A stretch of 64,000 nucleotides of DNA. Origin: DASQHY01 sp035602605 (GTDB taxonomy: Bacteria > Acidobacteriota > Terriglobia > Acidiferrales > UBA7541). The notes under the pieces are model-generated. The model had not been told where the DNA came from, did not search any database, and saw only the letters and a list, made by a program, of their open reading frames with translations. Each line of letters starts with the position of its first letter. Position 1 is the first letter of the stretch. Below, in pieces: positions 18,188 to 26,946 of this stretch. The position numbers and the translations under genes were made by a program. The stretch spans positions 1 through 64,000 of the forward strand of contig DATNLZ010000097.1 in NCBI GenBank assembly GCA_035602605.1. Direction: 5' to 3'.

Positions 18188-19773
18188 CGCCACCCAATCT
18201 TTGCCAGGAAGTCATAATCATTCGACGGGGAGAGGTCGACGGGACCGAGTTCGCGCCGATGAACTGAAATATTGTCGGTGAACCACAGCGGCAGATAAGG
18301 AAGGTCTTCAGCGATAATCTTTTGGACTTCGCTACAAAGCCTGATCCGGTTTGCGCGGTTAGTTTCTACGCGCATCGCGTCAAGCAGCACGTCGAGCCTG
18401 GAATTGCGATAGTGACCGCGGTTGGCACCGTTGGGCGGAATTTTCCTAGAATGAAACACGTACTCAAAAATGTCCGGGTCATTATTGGCCCCGACCCAGC
18501 GCAAATAACAGAGCTGAAAATCTCCGCGAGATGCGTCCGAAAGAAGCGTCGCGAATTCAAGGGGACGCAGCTCCAGTTCGATGCCCACGCGCCGCCACTG
18601 GTCCTGCAGTGCAGCTGCTGTCAAGCGAGACAATTCCTCGGTAGAGGTTTTCAACGTTAGCTTAAAGCGAGAATGTCCCTTGCCCGTGCGAACATACCCG
18701 GCGCGGTCCAGTAAAGTTTCGGCCAGCGCGGGATTGTAATCGTATTGCGGCAGGTCTCGCTCGTAGGCCCAATGATTGGGGGGAAGCAGCCCGTTGGCCA
18801 ACTGGGCCTGTCCGCGCCATAAATACCTAATAATCGTCTCGCGATCCGTGGCATAGGCCAGTGCCTGTCGAATCTCACGACGCGAGAGCAGTGGGTCTTC
18901 AAGATTGATTCCAATATAGCCAAAAATGGTTCCCGGCTGCTCGGTGACGTCTAAGTGCGGCTCTCGTGCCAGCACCGGCACCATGTCGGGCGAAAGCGAA
19001 GTGAGTTCGATATCGGCTGTACCCTTGCGTAACTCGAGGGCGCGAACAGTTGCCTCCGGCACAATGCGAAACTTCACACGAGTGAGTAACGGGGCTCCAC
19101 GGAAATAATCAACGTTGCGCTCGAGGATGACATAATCGTCCTGGCGGGAGCCCACGAATCGGAAGGGGCCGGTGCCCACGGGAGCGCCTGCGAAATCTGC
19201 TGGGGAGCCGCGCGGAACGATGCCCACTCCCGGACGCGAGAGATTCCAGAGGAATGAGGCATACGGCTCCTTCAAATGAAAAATAACCGTAAAGTCGTCG
19301 GGCGCCTCGATCGAGGCAACCATGCGGAATCCGCCACGCTTGGGGGTTTTTAGCGGACCAGCCAGCATGGTATCGAACGTGTATTTTACGTCGCCGGACG
19401 TTAACGGCCGTCGGTTGTGAAAGTACACACCGTGCCGCAGGTGGAAGATATAGGTAAGCGGGTCAGGGAATTCCCAACTTTCGGCGAGGTCGCCACGAGG
19501 ATTCATTTGCGCATCGCGTTCGACCAATGCGCTAAAGATCAGGCCACTGATCCGCTGCGACTGTGCGTCAGTGCCGATGCGCGGGTCAAGATTGGTGGGC
19601 ATTGTCTCGATAAGAAAAGTCACCGCTTCAGGATTGAACCGAGCGGGATGCGAACAGCCGAACGAAGAGCCGAGAGCTATGGCGAGGAGCCAAAACAATC
19701 GCGGAAGGGCAGCCGAAATACACGCAGAAACAGGCTCGACGATGCCAACGGCCCTATTCTTTTGGAGGTGCAT
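18184..19773 (-). CDS. ABC transporter substrate-binding lipoprotein (peptide/nickel type)
   Basis: A family 5 extracellular solute-binding protein (OppA/DppA/NikA fold). From ATG 19773 (529 aa) it starts with a signal peptide ending LLAIALGSSFGC, a likely lipobox that anchors it in a membrane. The body has the family features: NLDPRIGTDAQSQRISGLIF, NPRGDLAESWEFPDPLTYIF, RPLTSGDVKYTFDTM, PVGTGPFRF, REIRQALAYATDRETII and YLPLWFTDN. No permease or ATPase genes are adjacent. The first 20 bases overlap the end of anmK, so it is coupled to that gene; a role in taking up wall-derived peptides is an inference from this context. Confidence 0.88.
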   Translation of the reverse strand: MHLQKNRAVGIVEPVSACISAALPRLFWLLAIALGSSFGCSHPARFNPEAVTFLIETMPTNLDPRIGTDAQSQRISGLIFSALVERDAQMNPRGDLAESWEFPDPLTYIFHLRHGVYFHNRRPLTSGDVKYTFDTMLAGPLKTPKRGGFRMVASIEAPDDFTVIFHLKEPYASFLWNLSRPGVGIVPRGSPADFAGAPVGTGPFRFVGSRQDDYVILERNVDYFRGAPLLTRVKFRIVPEATVRALELRKGTADIELTSLSPDMVPVLAREPHLDVTEQPGTIFGYIGINLEDPLLSRREIRQALAYATDRETIIRYLWRGQAQLANGLLPPNHWAYERDLPQYDYNPALAETLLDRAGYVRTGKGHSRFKLTLKTSTEELSRLTAAALQDQWRRVGIELELRPLEFATLLSDASRGDFQLCYLRWVGANNDPDIFEYVFHSRKIPPNGANRGHYRNSRLDVLLDAMRVETNRANRIRLCSEVQKIIAEDLPYLPLWFTDNISVHRRELGPVDLSPSNDYDFLAKIGWR

Positions 19774-20938
19774 AGCACATTTTCCCCAAAATCGCAGGAC
19801 TTCGCGCACCTGTGGCGGTTGGCAGATTTGAGGTGCGATGGTGAAACGTCTCGTACCCCAGGATTGCAAAGGCCAAAGCTTCCTTGGCATCTTCAGGTAC
19901 ACCTAGGCGCGAGGATGCAATGACGTCAACATCGGGAAGCGCCGCGGCCAATTGAGCCATGATGAGGGGGTTGTGGACTCCGCCGCCAGAAACGATCAAT
20001 TGGCGAATGTGCGCATTGGGAAGCACCCAACGGTGCAGCGCGTCAATCACGGAAAACGAAGTAAACATTGTTGCGGTGCGCACCAGGTCCTCGGGATTCG
20101 CACGTTCTGCGCGTCCCCGTTTGATAAGGTAATCCACAAAAACGTGACCATACTGCTCGCGGCCTGCTGTTTTGGGCGGCGCCTTCCGTAGATAAGGATC
20201 GTGCATCAGCTCATTGATGAGTCCCGGGAGGCAACGCCCGCTTTGCGCGATACGAGCATTGCGGTCGAAACTCTGATGGCCTCGTGTGAAACGCTTTACG
20301 AGCGCATCTATCACCATATTCGCCGGGCCGGTATCGAAGGCGATGACTTCGTGCGCCTTGGCAGCACGAGGTATCACCGTCACGTTCCCGATGCCGCCTA
20401 AATTCAAGGCAACGCGCCCGATCTTTTCGTCACGATACAACACGTAGTCCACAAACGGGACCAATGGCGCTCCCTGGCCGCCCACAGCCATGTCAGCCGG
20501 TCGGAAATCGCCAACCGTGGTAATTCCGGTACGCGCCGCAATAACCGCTGGCTCGCCAATTTGCAGCGTGGACGCTACGCGAGCTCCGCAATACGTAGTG
20601 GGCGCACCCTGATGGTAAATGGTTTGGCCGTGTGAACCGATGAGCGTAATTCTCTCAGGAGAGATGCGAAATTGGCGACAAGCATTGAGACACGCAGCCG
20701 CGAACAGTTCGCCGAGGCGAAAATTCAATTGGCTTATTTCGCCGGACGTCACAGCCTCGCCTTCAGCAACGCGCAATACTTGGGTGCGCACTTTGCCAGG
20801 AAAGGGCAGGGCGATGAAGTTGATGAGCTTCGCATTAATTCTCGGTGGCCCGCCCGAGATCTTCACTAAGGCCACGTCAATCCCGTCGGCTGAGGTACCC
20901 GACATTAACCCCAGGACCAGCGTGGATGGGGCGCTCAT
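19754..20938 (-). CDS. anmK: Anhydro-N-acetylmuramic acid kinase
   Basis: Converts 1,6-anhydro-MurNAc from peptidoglycan turnover to MurNAc-6-phosphate with ATP, 394 aa. The phosphate-binding N-terminus LGLMSGTSADGIDVALV, IGSHGQTIYHQG, VGDFRPADMAVGGQGAPLVP, LNLGGIGNVT, FDTGPANMVIDALV and LIVSGGGVHNPLIM are all characteristic; the catalytic Asp is in the GDFRPAD segment. The start overlaps the mutS stop (ATGA). No murQ etherase is in the window. Confidence 0.95.
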   Translation of the reverse strand: MSAPSTLVLGLMSGTSADGIDVALVKISGGPPRINAKLINFIALPFPGKVRTQVLRVAEGEAVTSGEISQLNFRLGELFAAACLNACRQFRISPERITLIGSHGQTIYHQGAPTTYCGARVASTLQIGEPAVIAARTGITTVGDFRPADMAVGGQGAPLVPFVDYVLYRDEKIGRVALNLGGIGNVTVIPRAAKAHEVIAFDTGPANMVIDALVKRFTRGHQSFDRNARIAQSGRCLPGLINELMHDPYLRKAPPKTAGREQYGHVFVDYLIKRGRAERANPEDLVRTATMFTSFSVIDALHRWVLPNAHIRQLIVSGGGVHNPLIMAQLAAALPDVDVIASSRLGVPEDAKEALAFAILGYETFHHRTSNLPTATGARSPAILGKMCYAPPKE

Positions 20939-23607
20939 GAAATTTGTTTTTTAAGCTGTGCAAGCAAATTGAGAGCTTCTAGCGGTTTCAGGTTGTCGAG
21001 ATCGGTCCGACGGAGTTCTTCGAGTACCGCTCTATCTATAGGCGTGAAGAGCGCCTGCTGTGCGCGGTTCGATTCTGCAGACGTTGAAGCACCGGGGGTA
21101 AGTTTTTCGCTGAGCTGGTGCTCGCTCTGCTCATGACGCTGCAGAACTTCTCTCGCTCGCTGGACGACACTTCTCGGCAAGCCGGCGAGGCGCGCGACTT
21201 CAATACCATAACTTTTATCAGCACTGCCCGGTTCGACCCGACGCAAGAAAACGATGTCACTGGGAGTTTCGGTAACCGAGACATGTACGTTTTTAACTCC
21301 TGGCAACAATTCGGCAAGCTCGGTCAGTTCATGGTAATGCGTTGCGAACAAGGTGCGCGCCCGGGTATGTTGCTGGAGATGCTCTACGACTGCCCACGCG
21401 ATGGAGAGCCCATCAAATGTTGACGTGCCGCGACCTACTTCATCGAGCAACACGAGACTTGACGGCGTAGCGGAATTGAGAATCGCAGCAACCTCGCTCA
21501 TTTCCACCAGGAAAGTGGACCGGCCGCGAGCCAGATTATCCGAAGCTCCAATGCGCGTGAAAATACGATCGGTAAGGGGCAACTTGGCGCTGCGTGCCGG
21601 AACGAACGAACCCATCTGCGCCATCAGCGCAATGAGCGCAGCTTGACGCAGATAAGTCGACTTCCCACCCATGTTTGGCCCGGTGATTATGAGGATCTGC
21701 TGTTGAACAGTGTCCAGGTAAAGATCGTTGGGGACAAAACGCTCTCCGCGTTGCGCCAGGATTCGTTCGACGACTGGATGGCGCCCAGCGACGATGAGCA
21801 ATTCACCGGTAGTGCTGAACTCGGGGCGAACGTAATCGCGCTCGGCGGCAAGCCGGGCAAAATTTACCAGCACGTCAAGCTGGGCGACTGCCGCGGCCGT
21901 GGTGCGTAATCGGTGGGCTTCGGCTGCGACACGGGCGCGCAGTTCCAGGAATAGTCGCCTCTCATTCTCAAGGATGCGCTCATCGGCAGCCAAAATCTTG
22001 CGCTCATACTCCTTCAGCTCGGGCGCGGTGAATCGTTCGGCGTTGACGAGGGTTTGCTTGCGCTCGAAATCCGGCGGCACGAGATGGAGATTAGGCTTTG
22101 AGATTTCGATGTAGTAGCCAAAAATTTGGTTGAACCTGATTTTGAGAGATGCGATCCCGGTGCGCTTGCGTTCGCGATCTTCCATCGCGGCAATGATCTG
22201 TTTGCTATGCTGGCTGAGCTCGCGCAGCTCGTCGAGCTCAGCATTGTAGCCCGGGCGGATGACGCCAGGGTCGGTCATTTGCGCGGGGCACTCTTCGGAA
22301 AGGGCGTGGTCGATGCGCTCGCGCACATCAGCCAGTTCGTCGAGCTGCGCGTGTAACTCGGCTACGCGCCCGCGAGCGCTCGAACTTGGTTGACTAACAA
22401 AGCGGCGCAACACGGGAATACACGCAAGTGATTGCTTGAGCGCGATGAGCTCGCGAGGACCTGCCACACCGAGCGTGATACGGCTCGTGAGGCGCTCGAG
22501 ATCGAGAATGCCCTGCAACTCTTTCCAAATCTCCTCGCGAACAACCGTGTACGCATTGATTTGCGTCACGGCATCCAGGCGCGACTCGATTTCCTCTAGG
22601 CAGATCTCCGGCCGCAACATCCACGCTCGCAGCAAGCGCGCGCCCATGCTCGTGCACGTTTCGTCAAGCGCAGCGAACAAAGTGGGCGGCTTTCCGCGAG
22701 CATTTTCCTCGGTGTACAGCGCGGACACTAGTTCGAGATTGCGCACCGAAACCGTATCGAGGACCAGAGCGTTATGCTGCTCGTAATAGCGCAGGCGATT
22801 GATGTGATGAAGGGCTAGGCTGGAGGCACCGGTTTCACATTTCCCCGAAGTTTCGCGCAAATAATGAATCAGCGCGCCTGCCGCGACGGTAGCCTGAGCG
22901 TGGGGAGTTAAGCCAAATCCCTCAAGATCCACAACGCCAAACTGCTCGCGTAAAACACGCTCGGCGTAATCCTGTCGAAAGACCCACTCTTCAAGGCGCG
23001 ATTCAAGACCACCTGCGCCTTCGAGCTCTTCGACGGTACCCCTGCCAAAAAGGCTTTCTTGACGGGGAAGCAAAGTCTCGCGGGGGGTGAGAAGGTGAAG
23101 CTCATCGCGCGCGGCTTGTTCCGCGCCCGCGCCCAAGAATTCAGTGGCTTGGAATTCTCCGGTGGAAATATCCACGTAGGCCAAGCCGATGCGAGTTCCG
23201 TCGCTATTGCGAGCAAGTGCTGCGAGGAAATTGTTCTCTTTGGCCTCAAGAACGTGAACATCTGTTGCCGTGCCCGGAGTAATTACGCGCACGACTTCGC
23301 GGCGGACCAGTTTTTTGCCTGGGCCGGGCTGTTCCATCTGGTCGCAAACTGCAATTTTGTGCCCGGCGCGAATCAGACGAGCGATGTAATTGTCCGCGGC
23401 ATGATAGGGAACACCGCACATTGGTATGGGTTCGCCGCGCTCGCGGTTGCGCGCGGTCAGAGTAATCTGCAATTCGCGCGAGGCTACAATAGCGTCCTCG
23501 TAAAACAATTCATAGAAATCCCCCAGACGAAACAGCAGCAGCGCCAAAGGGTAGCGCGTTTTGATGGCGTGATATTGCTGCATCAACGGCGTGGTGGGTT
23601 CGGTCAT
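20935..23607 (-). CDS. mutS: DNA mismatch repair protein MutS
   Basis: The mismatch-recognition ATPase, 890 aa from ATG 23607 (MTEPTTPLMQQYHAIKTRYP). The mismatch-binding domain contains LLFRLGDFYELFYEDA, the Phe-x-Glu motif that stacks on the mispair. The connector, lever and clamp regions follow. The ATPase domain carries Walker A GPNMGGKSTYLRQ (about 642) and the Walker B region LVLLDEVGRGTSTFDGLSI (about 722), then LFATHYHELTELAE. The C-terminal dimerisation helices close the protein. Length and motifs indicate a functional MutS1; mutL is not in the window. It lies 35 bases after oligopeptidase B and overlaps anmK. Confidence 0.97.
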   Translation of the reverse strand: MTEPTTPLMQQYHAIKTRYPLALLLFRLGDFYELFYEDAIVASRELQITLTARNRERGEPIPMCGVPYHAADNYIARLIRAGHKIAVCDQMEQPGPGKKLVRREVVRVITPGTATDVHVLEAKENNFLAALARNSDGTRIGLAYVDISTGEFQATEFLGAGAEQAARDELHLLTPRETLLPRQESLFGRGTVEELEGAGGLESRLEEWVFRQDYAERVLREQFGVVDLEGFGLTPHAQATVAAGALIHYLRETSGKCETGASSLALHHINRLRYYEQHNALVLDTVSVRNLELVSALYTEENARGKPPTLFAALDETCTSMGARLLRAWMLRPEICLEEIESRLDAVTQINAYTVVREEIWKELQGILDLERLTSRITLGVAGPRELIALKQSLACIPVLRRFVSQPSSSARGRVAELHAQLDELADVRERIDHALSEECPAQMTDPGVIRPGYNAELDELRELSQHSKQIIAAMEDRERKRTGIASLKIRFNQIFGYYIEISKPNLHLVPPDFERKQTLVNAERFTAPELKEYERKILAADERILENERRLFLELRARVAAEAHRLRTTAAAVAQLDVLVNFARLAAERDYVRPEFSTTGELLIVAGRHPVVERILAQRGERFVPNDLYLDTVQQQILIITGPNMGGKSTYLRQAALIALMAQMGSFVPARSAKLPLTDRIFTRIGASDNLARGRSTFLVEMSEVAAILNSATPSSLVLLDEVGRGTSTFDGLSIAWAVVEHLQQHTRARTLFATHYHELTELAELLPGVKNVHVSVTETPSDIVFLRRVEPGSADKSYGIEVARLAGLPRSVVQRAREVLQRHEQSEHQLSEKLTPGASTSAESNRAQQALFTPIDRAVLEELRRTDLDNLKPLEALNLLAQLKKQIS

Positions 23608-23642
23608 TTCAAGTGCGGTCAGGGTGACCACTGTTTTTCAAC

Positions 23643-25748
23643 TCAGTTGCCGTCCCCGGTTACCAGCCTCAGTTGCCACAGCAGGAAGGCATAGTCGAAA
23701 GCGATTTCACGCAAATGGTCGTAGCGACCCGAGAATCCGCCATGTCCGGCCGACATGTTGATTTTCAAAAGGAGAATGTTCGAATCGGTTTTCAGGGTGC
23801 GCAATTTTGCCACATATTTCGCAGGCTCCCAATACATAACCTGGCTATCGTTTAGGGAAGTCTTGACCAACATCGCCGGATAACCTTTCTTTTCGAGATT
23901 CGTGTAAGGACAATACGTTTTCATGTAAGTGTATTCCGTTTTGATGCTGGGATTGCCCCATTCCTCATATTCCGCGACGGTCAGGGGAAGCGAAGCGTCA
24001 GACATGGTGTTAAGCACGTCGACGAAAGGTACGTGGCTGACAATGGCCTTGCATAAATCGGGCCGAGCATTGGCAACCGCGCCCATCAGCAGTCCTCCCG
24101 CACTGCCTCCCTCGATGACCAGCTTGCTGCTGGAAGTATAGTTATGTGCAATCAAGAACTCCGCCACCACGATGAAATCCGTGAAGGTGTGTTTTTTGTT
24201 GAGCATCCGACCGCCGTCATGCCAGGCCTTGCCCATTTCTCCGCCACCGCGTATATGCGCCAGAGCATAAATAAAGCCCCGATCCAGAAGGCTAATGCGA
24301 CTCGAGCTGAATGACGCGCCAATCGAGAAGCCGTAAGAGCCGTATCCGTAAAGCAGCAGCGGCGCCGGACCGTTGCGCCGGAGATTCTTTTTGTAGACAA
24401 GCGATACCGGGATGCGGGTGCCGTCGGCAGCCGGAACGTTTATGCGCTCAGAGTGATATTGGGACCACTCGTAGCCGCCAAGCACGGGTGTCTGTTTGAG
24501 CAGTGCGCGCTCGCGCGTGTTCATGTCGTAGTCAAATAGGGAGAGGGGGGTGGCCAGCGATTGGTAGCCGAACCGAAACTTGGTTGAGTCAAATTGGTGA
24601 TTTTGGCTTGAAGAAACAGAATATGCGGGCTCGCTAAAATCGATCCGATGCGATTCGCCGAGAGTTGAACCGCGCAGCGCAATCACGCGAATGTGCGGCA
24701 GTGCGTCTTCTCGCTCCGTCAAGATGAGATGTTGCGCGAATGTCTCAACCCCGGTCAGCATAACCGATGAGCGATGGGGAATCACTTCCTGCCACTTTTC
24801 GCGACGCGGATCCACGACAGGGGCGGTCACCAGCCGATAATTGCGACCGGCGGAATTGGTACGGATGAAAAACAGCTCGCCATGATGATCCGCAAAATAT
24901 TCGTGCTCGGTTTCGCGTGGCGCAATCAGTTTCCATTCACCGGAAGGGTATCCACTGGGAAGGAACCGTACCTCCGATGCTGTATAACTGGAAGACGTAA
25001 GAAACAAGAAGGCGCGGCTCCGTGAACGCTCAACATGGATGCGGAAGCGTTCATCTTTTTCTTCGTACAGAAATGTATCGGGGGATGTTGCAGCTAGCGT
25101 ATGCCGATACAGGCGATAAGAGCGCTTCGCGGAGTCTTCTACGGTGTACAAGAGCGTCCGATTGTCCGCAGCCCACGCGACTGAAGACACTTTTTCCACG
25201 CGATCAGGCAAGGTTTCTCCCGTCCGCAGATCTCTTACGTGCAGGGTATACTCGCGGAACCCGGTGTTATCGGTGGTGTAGGCGAGCATAGTTCCGTCGT
25301 CGCTGACCTTGAATGCGCCTAGCGCGATGTATTTTCCGTTTTCAGCCATTTCATTCAAGTTGAGGAGAATCTGTTCCGGGAGGTCCCGTGACTCGGGCAC
25401 GTCTTTCTTGCGGCAATGAATGGGATATTGCTTTGCTTCTTCTGTGCGCAGGTAATAGATGTAACCGTTTTCCCGGTAGGGGACCGTCAAGTCGGTTTGC
25501 TGGACTCGGGCTAGCATCTCCTGATAGAGAACATCCTGCAGTTTATCAGTCGATTTCATTACAACGTTGGTATAGGCATTTTCGGCTTCGAGATATTCGA
25601 CGACCTCGGGATTACCCTTGTCGCGCAGCCAGTAGTAATCGTCTTCGCGGCGATCGCCGTGCAGGATGCTTATGTTGGTTTCTTTCCTCGCCACGGGAGG
25701 CTGCACGAATGCAGGTTTTTCCTCAGTCAGCAGACTTTTATCGACCAT
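23643..25748 (-). CDS. ptrB: Oligopeptidase B (S9A prolyl-oligopeptidase family)
   Basis: A serine peptidase cutting short peptides after Arg/Lys, 701 aa. The N-terminal seven-bladed propeller starts around EDDYYWLRDKGNPEVVEYLEA. The alpha/beta-hydrolase domain has the catalytic Ser in IEGGSAGGLLMG (about 551), Asp in TSLNDSQVMYWEP (about 631) and His in MSAGHGGFSGRYD (about 665). YGSYGFSIGASFSSSRISLL and AHIRGGGEMGKAWHDGG are typical of oligopeptidase B. No signal peptide is evident, so it is probably cytoplasmic. It is first in the run ptrB-mutS-anmK-lipoprotein and divergent from the CYTH gene across 167 bases. Confidence 0.92.
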   Translation of the reverse strand: MVDKSLLTEEKPAFVQPPVARKETNISILHGDRREDDYYWLRDKGNPEVVEYLEAENAYTNVVMKSTDKLQDVLYQEMLARVQQTDLTVPYRENGYIYYLRTEEAKQYPIHCRKKDVPESRDLPEQILLNLNEMAENGKYIALGAFKVSDDGTMLAYTTDNTGFREYTLHVRDLRTGETLPDRVEKVSSVAWAADNRTLLYTVEDSAKRSYRLYRHTLAATSPDTFLYEEKDERFRIHVERSRSRAFLFLTSSSYTASEVRFLPSGYPSGEWKLIAPRETEHEYFADHHGELFFIRTNSAGRNYRLVTAPVVDPRREKWQEVIPHRSSVMLTGVETFAQHLILTEREDALPHIRVIALRGSTLGESHRIDFSEPAYSVSSSQNHQFDSTKFRFGYQSLATPLSLFDYDMNTRERALLKQTPVLGGYEWSQYHSERINVPAADGTRIPVSLVYKKNLRRNGPAPLLLYGYGSYGFSIGASFSSSRISLLDRGFIYALAHIRGGGEMGKAWHDGGRMLNKKHTFTDFIVVAEFLIAHNYTSSSKLVIEGGSAGGLLMGAVANARPDLCKAIVSHVPFVDVLNTMSDASLPLTVAEYEEWGNPSIKTEYTYMKTYCPYTNLEKKGYPAMLVKTSLNDSQVMYWEPAKYVAKLRTLKTDSNILLLKINMSAGHGGFSGRYDHLREIAFDYAFLLWQLRLVTGDGN

Positions 25749-25915
25749 ACTGGCATTACCAGCTGGAGCGGCTGAATCGAAGCCCGCTCCATCTACCGGC
25801 CCTCTTCTCCTCAGGCGTTTTGAAGCTGACGACGCAGTGTTCTTTTGTGCTGAGATATACTAACGAAACTTGGCGTTGCAGACCAGACCAAGTTCGATAT
25901 GGAGTTTCAAGAAAT

Positions 25916-26677
25916 ATGCCCATCCATCAAGAAGTCGAAGTCAAATGCCGCGTTACAGATCTTGCTGCGTTTCGCCGGAGGCTCAAGAAGCTGCAAGCGC
26001 GGGCCATCCTGCCCGCATCATCTTTCGCAATCAAAAGAGCCCGAACAGCAAGAAGTTTCCGGATTCATGAAATGAATTTTCTTTTCGACACTCCGGATGG
26101 CGGGCTGGCCAAGCACGGCCAACTATTGCGGATTCGCGTAGAGAGCCAAACCAATGGCGGAACCAAGCGCGGGACCGCGAGGACACCTCGGACCGACCGC
26201 CCTGCCGAGATACTTCGCAGAATGTTTACATACAAAGGCCCGTCGTTTGGCCCTAATTCCGCAACCAAAGAAATGCAGACGCCGATTTCTGGCAATGCGA
26301 TCAGGAACTTGGTGCCTGCCGGGCGTCACAAAGTACGTGAAGAAATCGAAGTTGAGATCGCGAACCAGGCGGAACTGAAGCACATCCTCGAAGCCCTTGG
26401 CATGCGTTCATGGTTCCGGTACGAGAAATTCCGTACGAGGTTTCGTTTCCCCGCTTCGACGCGCTGGGCCAAAGACTTGCTTATCGAGCTCGATGAGACC
26501 CCCATCGGCCTATTCGTCGAGCTGGAAGGCTCGCCGGACTCCATCAGACGCGCGGCGGAGCTTCTCGGCTATACCCCCAGAGACTATATTACCCAGAGTT
26601 ATCTCGCCCTGCACCTCGATCAATGCAGGGTTCGTAAGCTGGCTCCTTGCGATATGTTATTTCCCGCCGCAAAATAA
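25916..26677 (+). CDS. CYTH-domain protein (class IV adenylate cyclase/ThTPase-like)
   Basis: A triphosphate tunnel metalloenzyme of 253 aa from ATG 25916. The signature ExExK is present at the N-terminus (EVEVKCRV), followed by FLFDTPDGGLAKHGQLLRIR, FTYKGP, REEIEVEI, YEKFRTRF, LIELDETPIGLFVELEG and a closing YITQSYL. Charged residues alternate along the strands to line the tunnel. Family members act on ATP, thiamine triphosphate or inorganic triphosphate; the sequence alone does not decide which. A -10-like TATACT (25856-25861) lies upstream without a clear -35. The 250 bases after it belong to the leader of the next operon. Confidence 0.85.
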   Translation: MPIHQEVEVKCRVTDLAAFRRRLKKLQARAILPASSFAIKRARTARSFRIHEMNFLFDTPDGGLAKHGQLLRIRVESQTNGGTKRGTARTPRTDRPAEILRRMFTYKGPSFGPNSATKEMQTPISGNAIRNLVPAGRHKVREEIEVEIANQAELKHILEALGMRSWFRYEKFRTRFRFPASTRWAKDLLIELDETPIGLFVELEGSPDSIRRAAELLGYTPRDYITQSYLALHLDQCRVRKLAPCDMLFPAAK

Positions 26678-26700
26678 ATGCAATTCCCATAAGTCTTTCC

Positions 26701-26727
26701 TTGACAAAGAGTGTGCGTGCCTTTAAC
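26701..26727 (+). promoter_or_regulatory. Putative promoter of the PRC-MgtE_N/NRAMP-like operon
   Basis: A perfect TTGACA (26701-26706), a 15-base spacer and TTTAAC (26722-26727). The spacer is short, so this is tentative, but the site stands at the beginning of the structured leader and right after the CYTH stop. Confidence 0.4.
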
Positions 26728-26740
26728 TACTACTCTTGAC

Positions 26741-26877
26741 GCGGATTCAGGAAATCTGCCGCGGGTTACCTTGAAAGAACGCAAGCCTGACCCCAAGCCG
26801 GACCCCAGGCTGAGGTAAACCAAAGATTCTGCTGCGATTACCGGCAGCCTCGTCCCACGGCAGCCGGGTATTTTTTT
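26741..26877 (+). promoter_or_regulatory. Structured leader with terminator-like end (riboswitch candidate)
   Basis: Between the promoter and the ATG at 26947 lie several complementary segments. GCGG at 26741-26744 can pair near 26759-26762. GGTTACCT (26764-26771) pairs with AGGTAAACC (26813-26821) around an inner stem AGCCTG (26784-26789) with CAGGCT (26806-26811). A last hairpin ACCGGC (26840-26845) with GCCGGGT (26863-26869) is followed by seven T (26871-26877), like an intrinsic terminator. GCTGC (26831-26835) could instead pair with either of two GCAGC copies (26844-26848, 26860-26864), which excludes the terminator. I do not recognise an M-box, yybP-ykoY or other known class. That it senses a metal is only an inference from the genes downstream. 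Confidence 0.45.
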
Positions 26878-26946
26878 GATACAAGTCACCCTTTTAAGTA
26901 AGGGCCGGCTCCATTTCAAGCGCGTGAAGTGAAAGAAAGGGAAACC

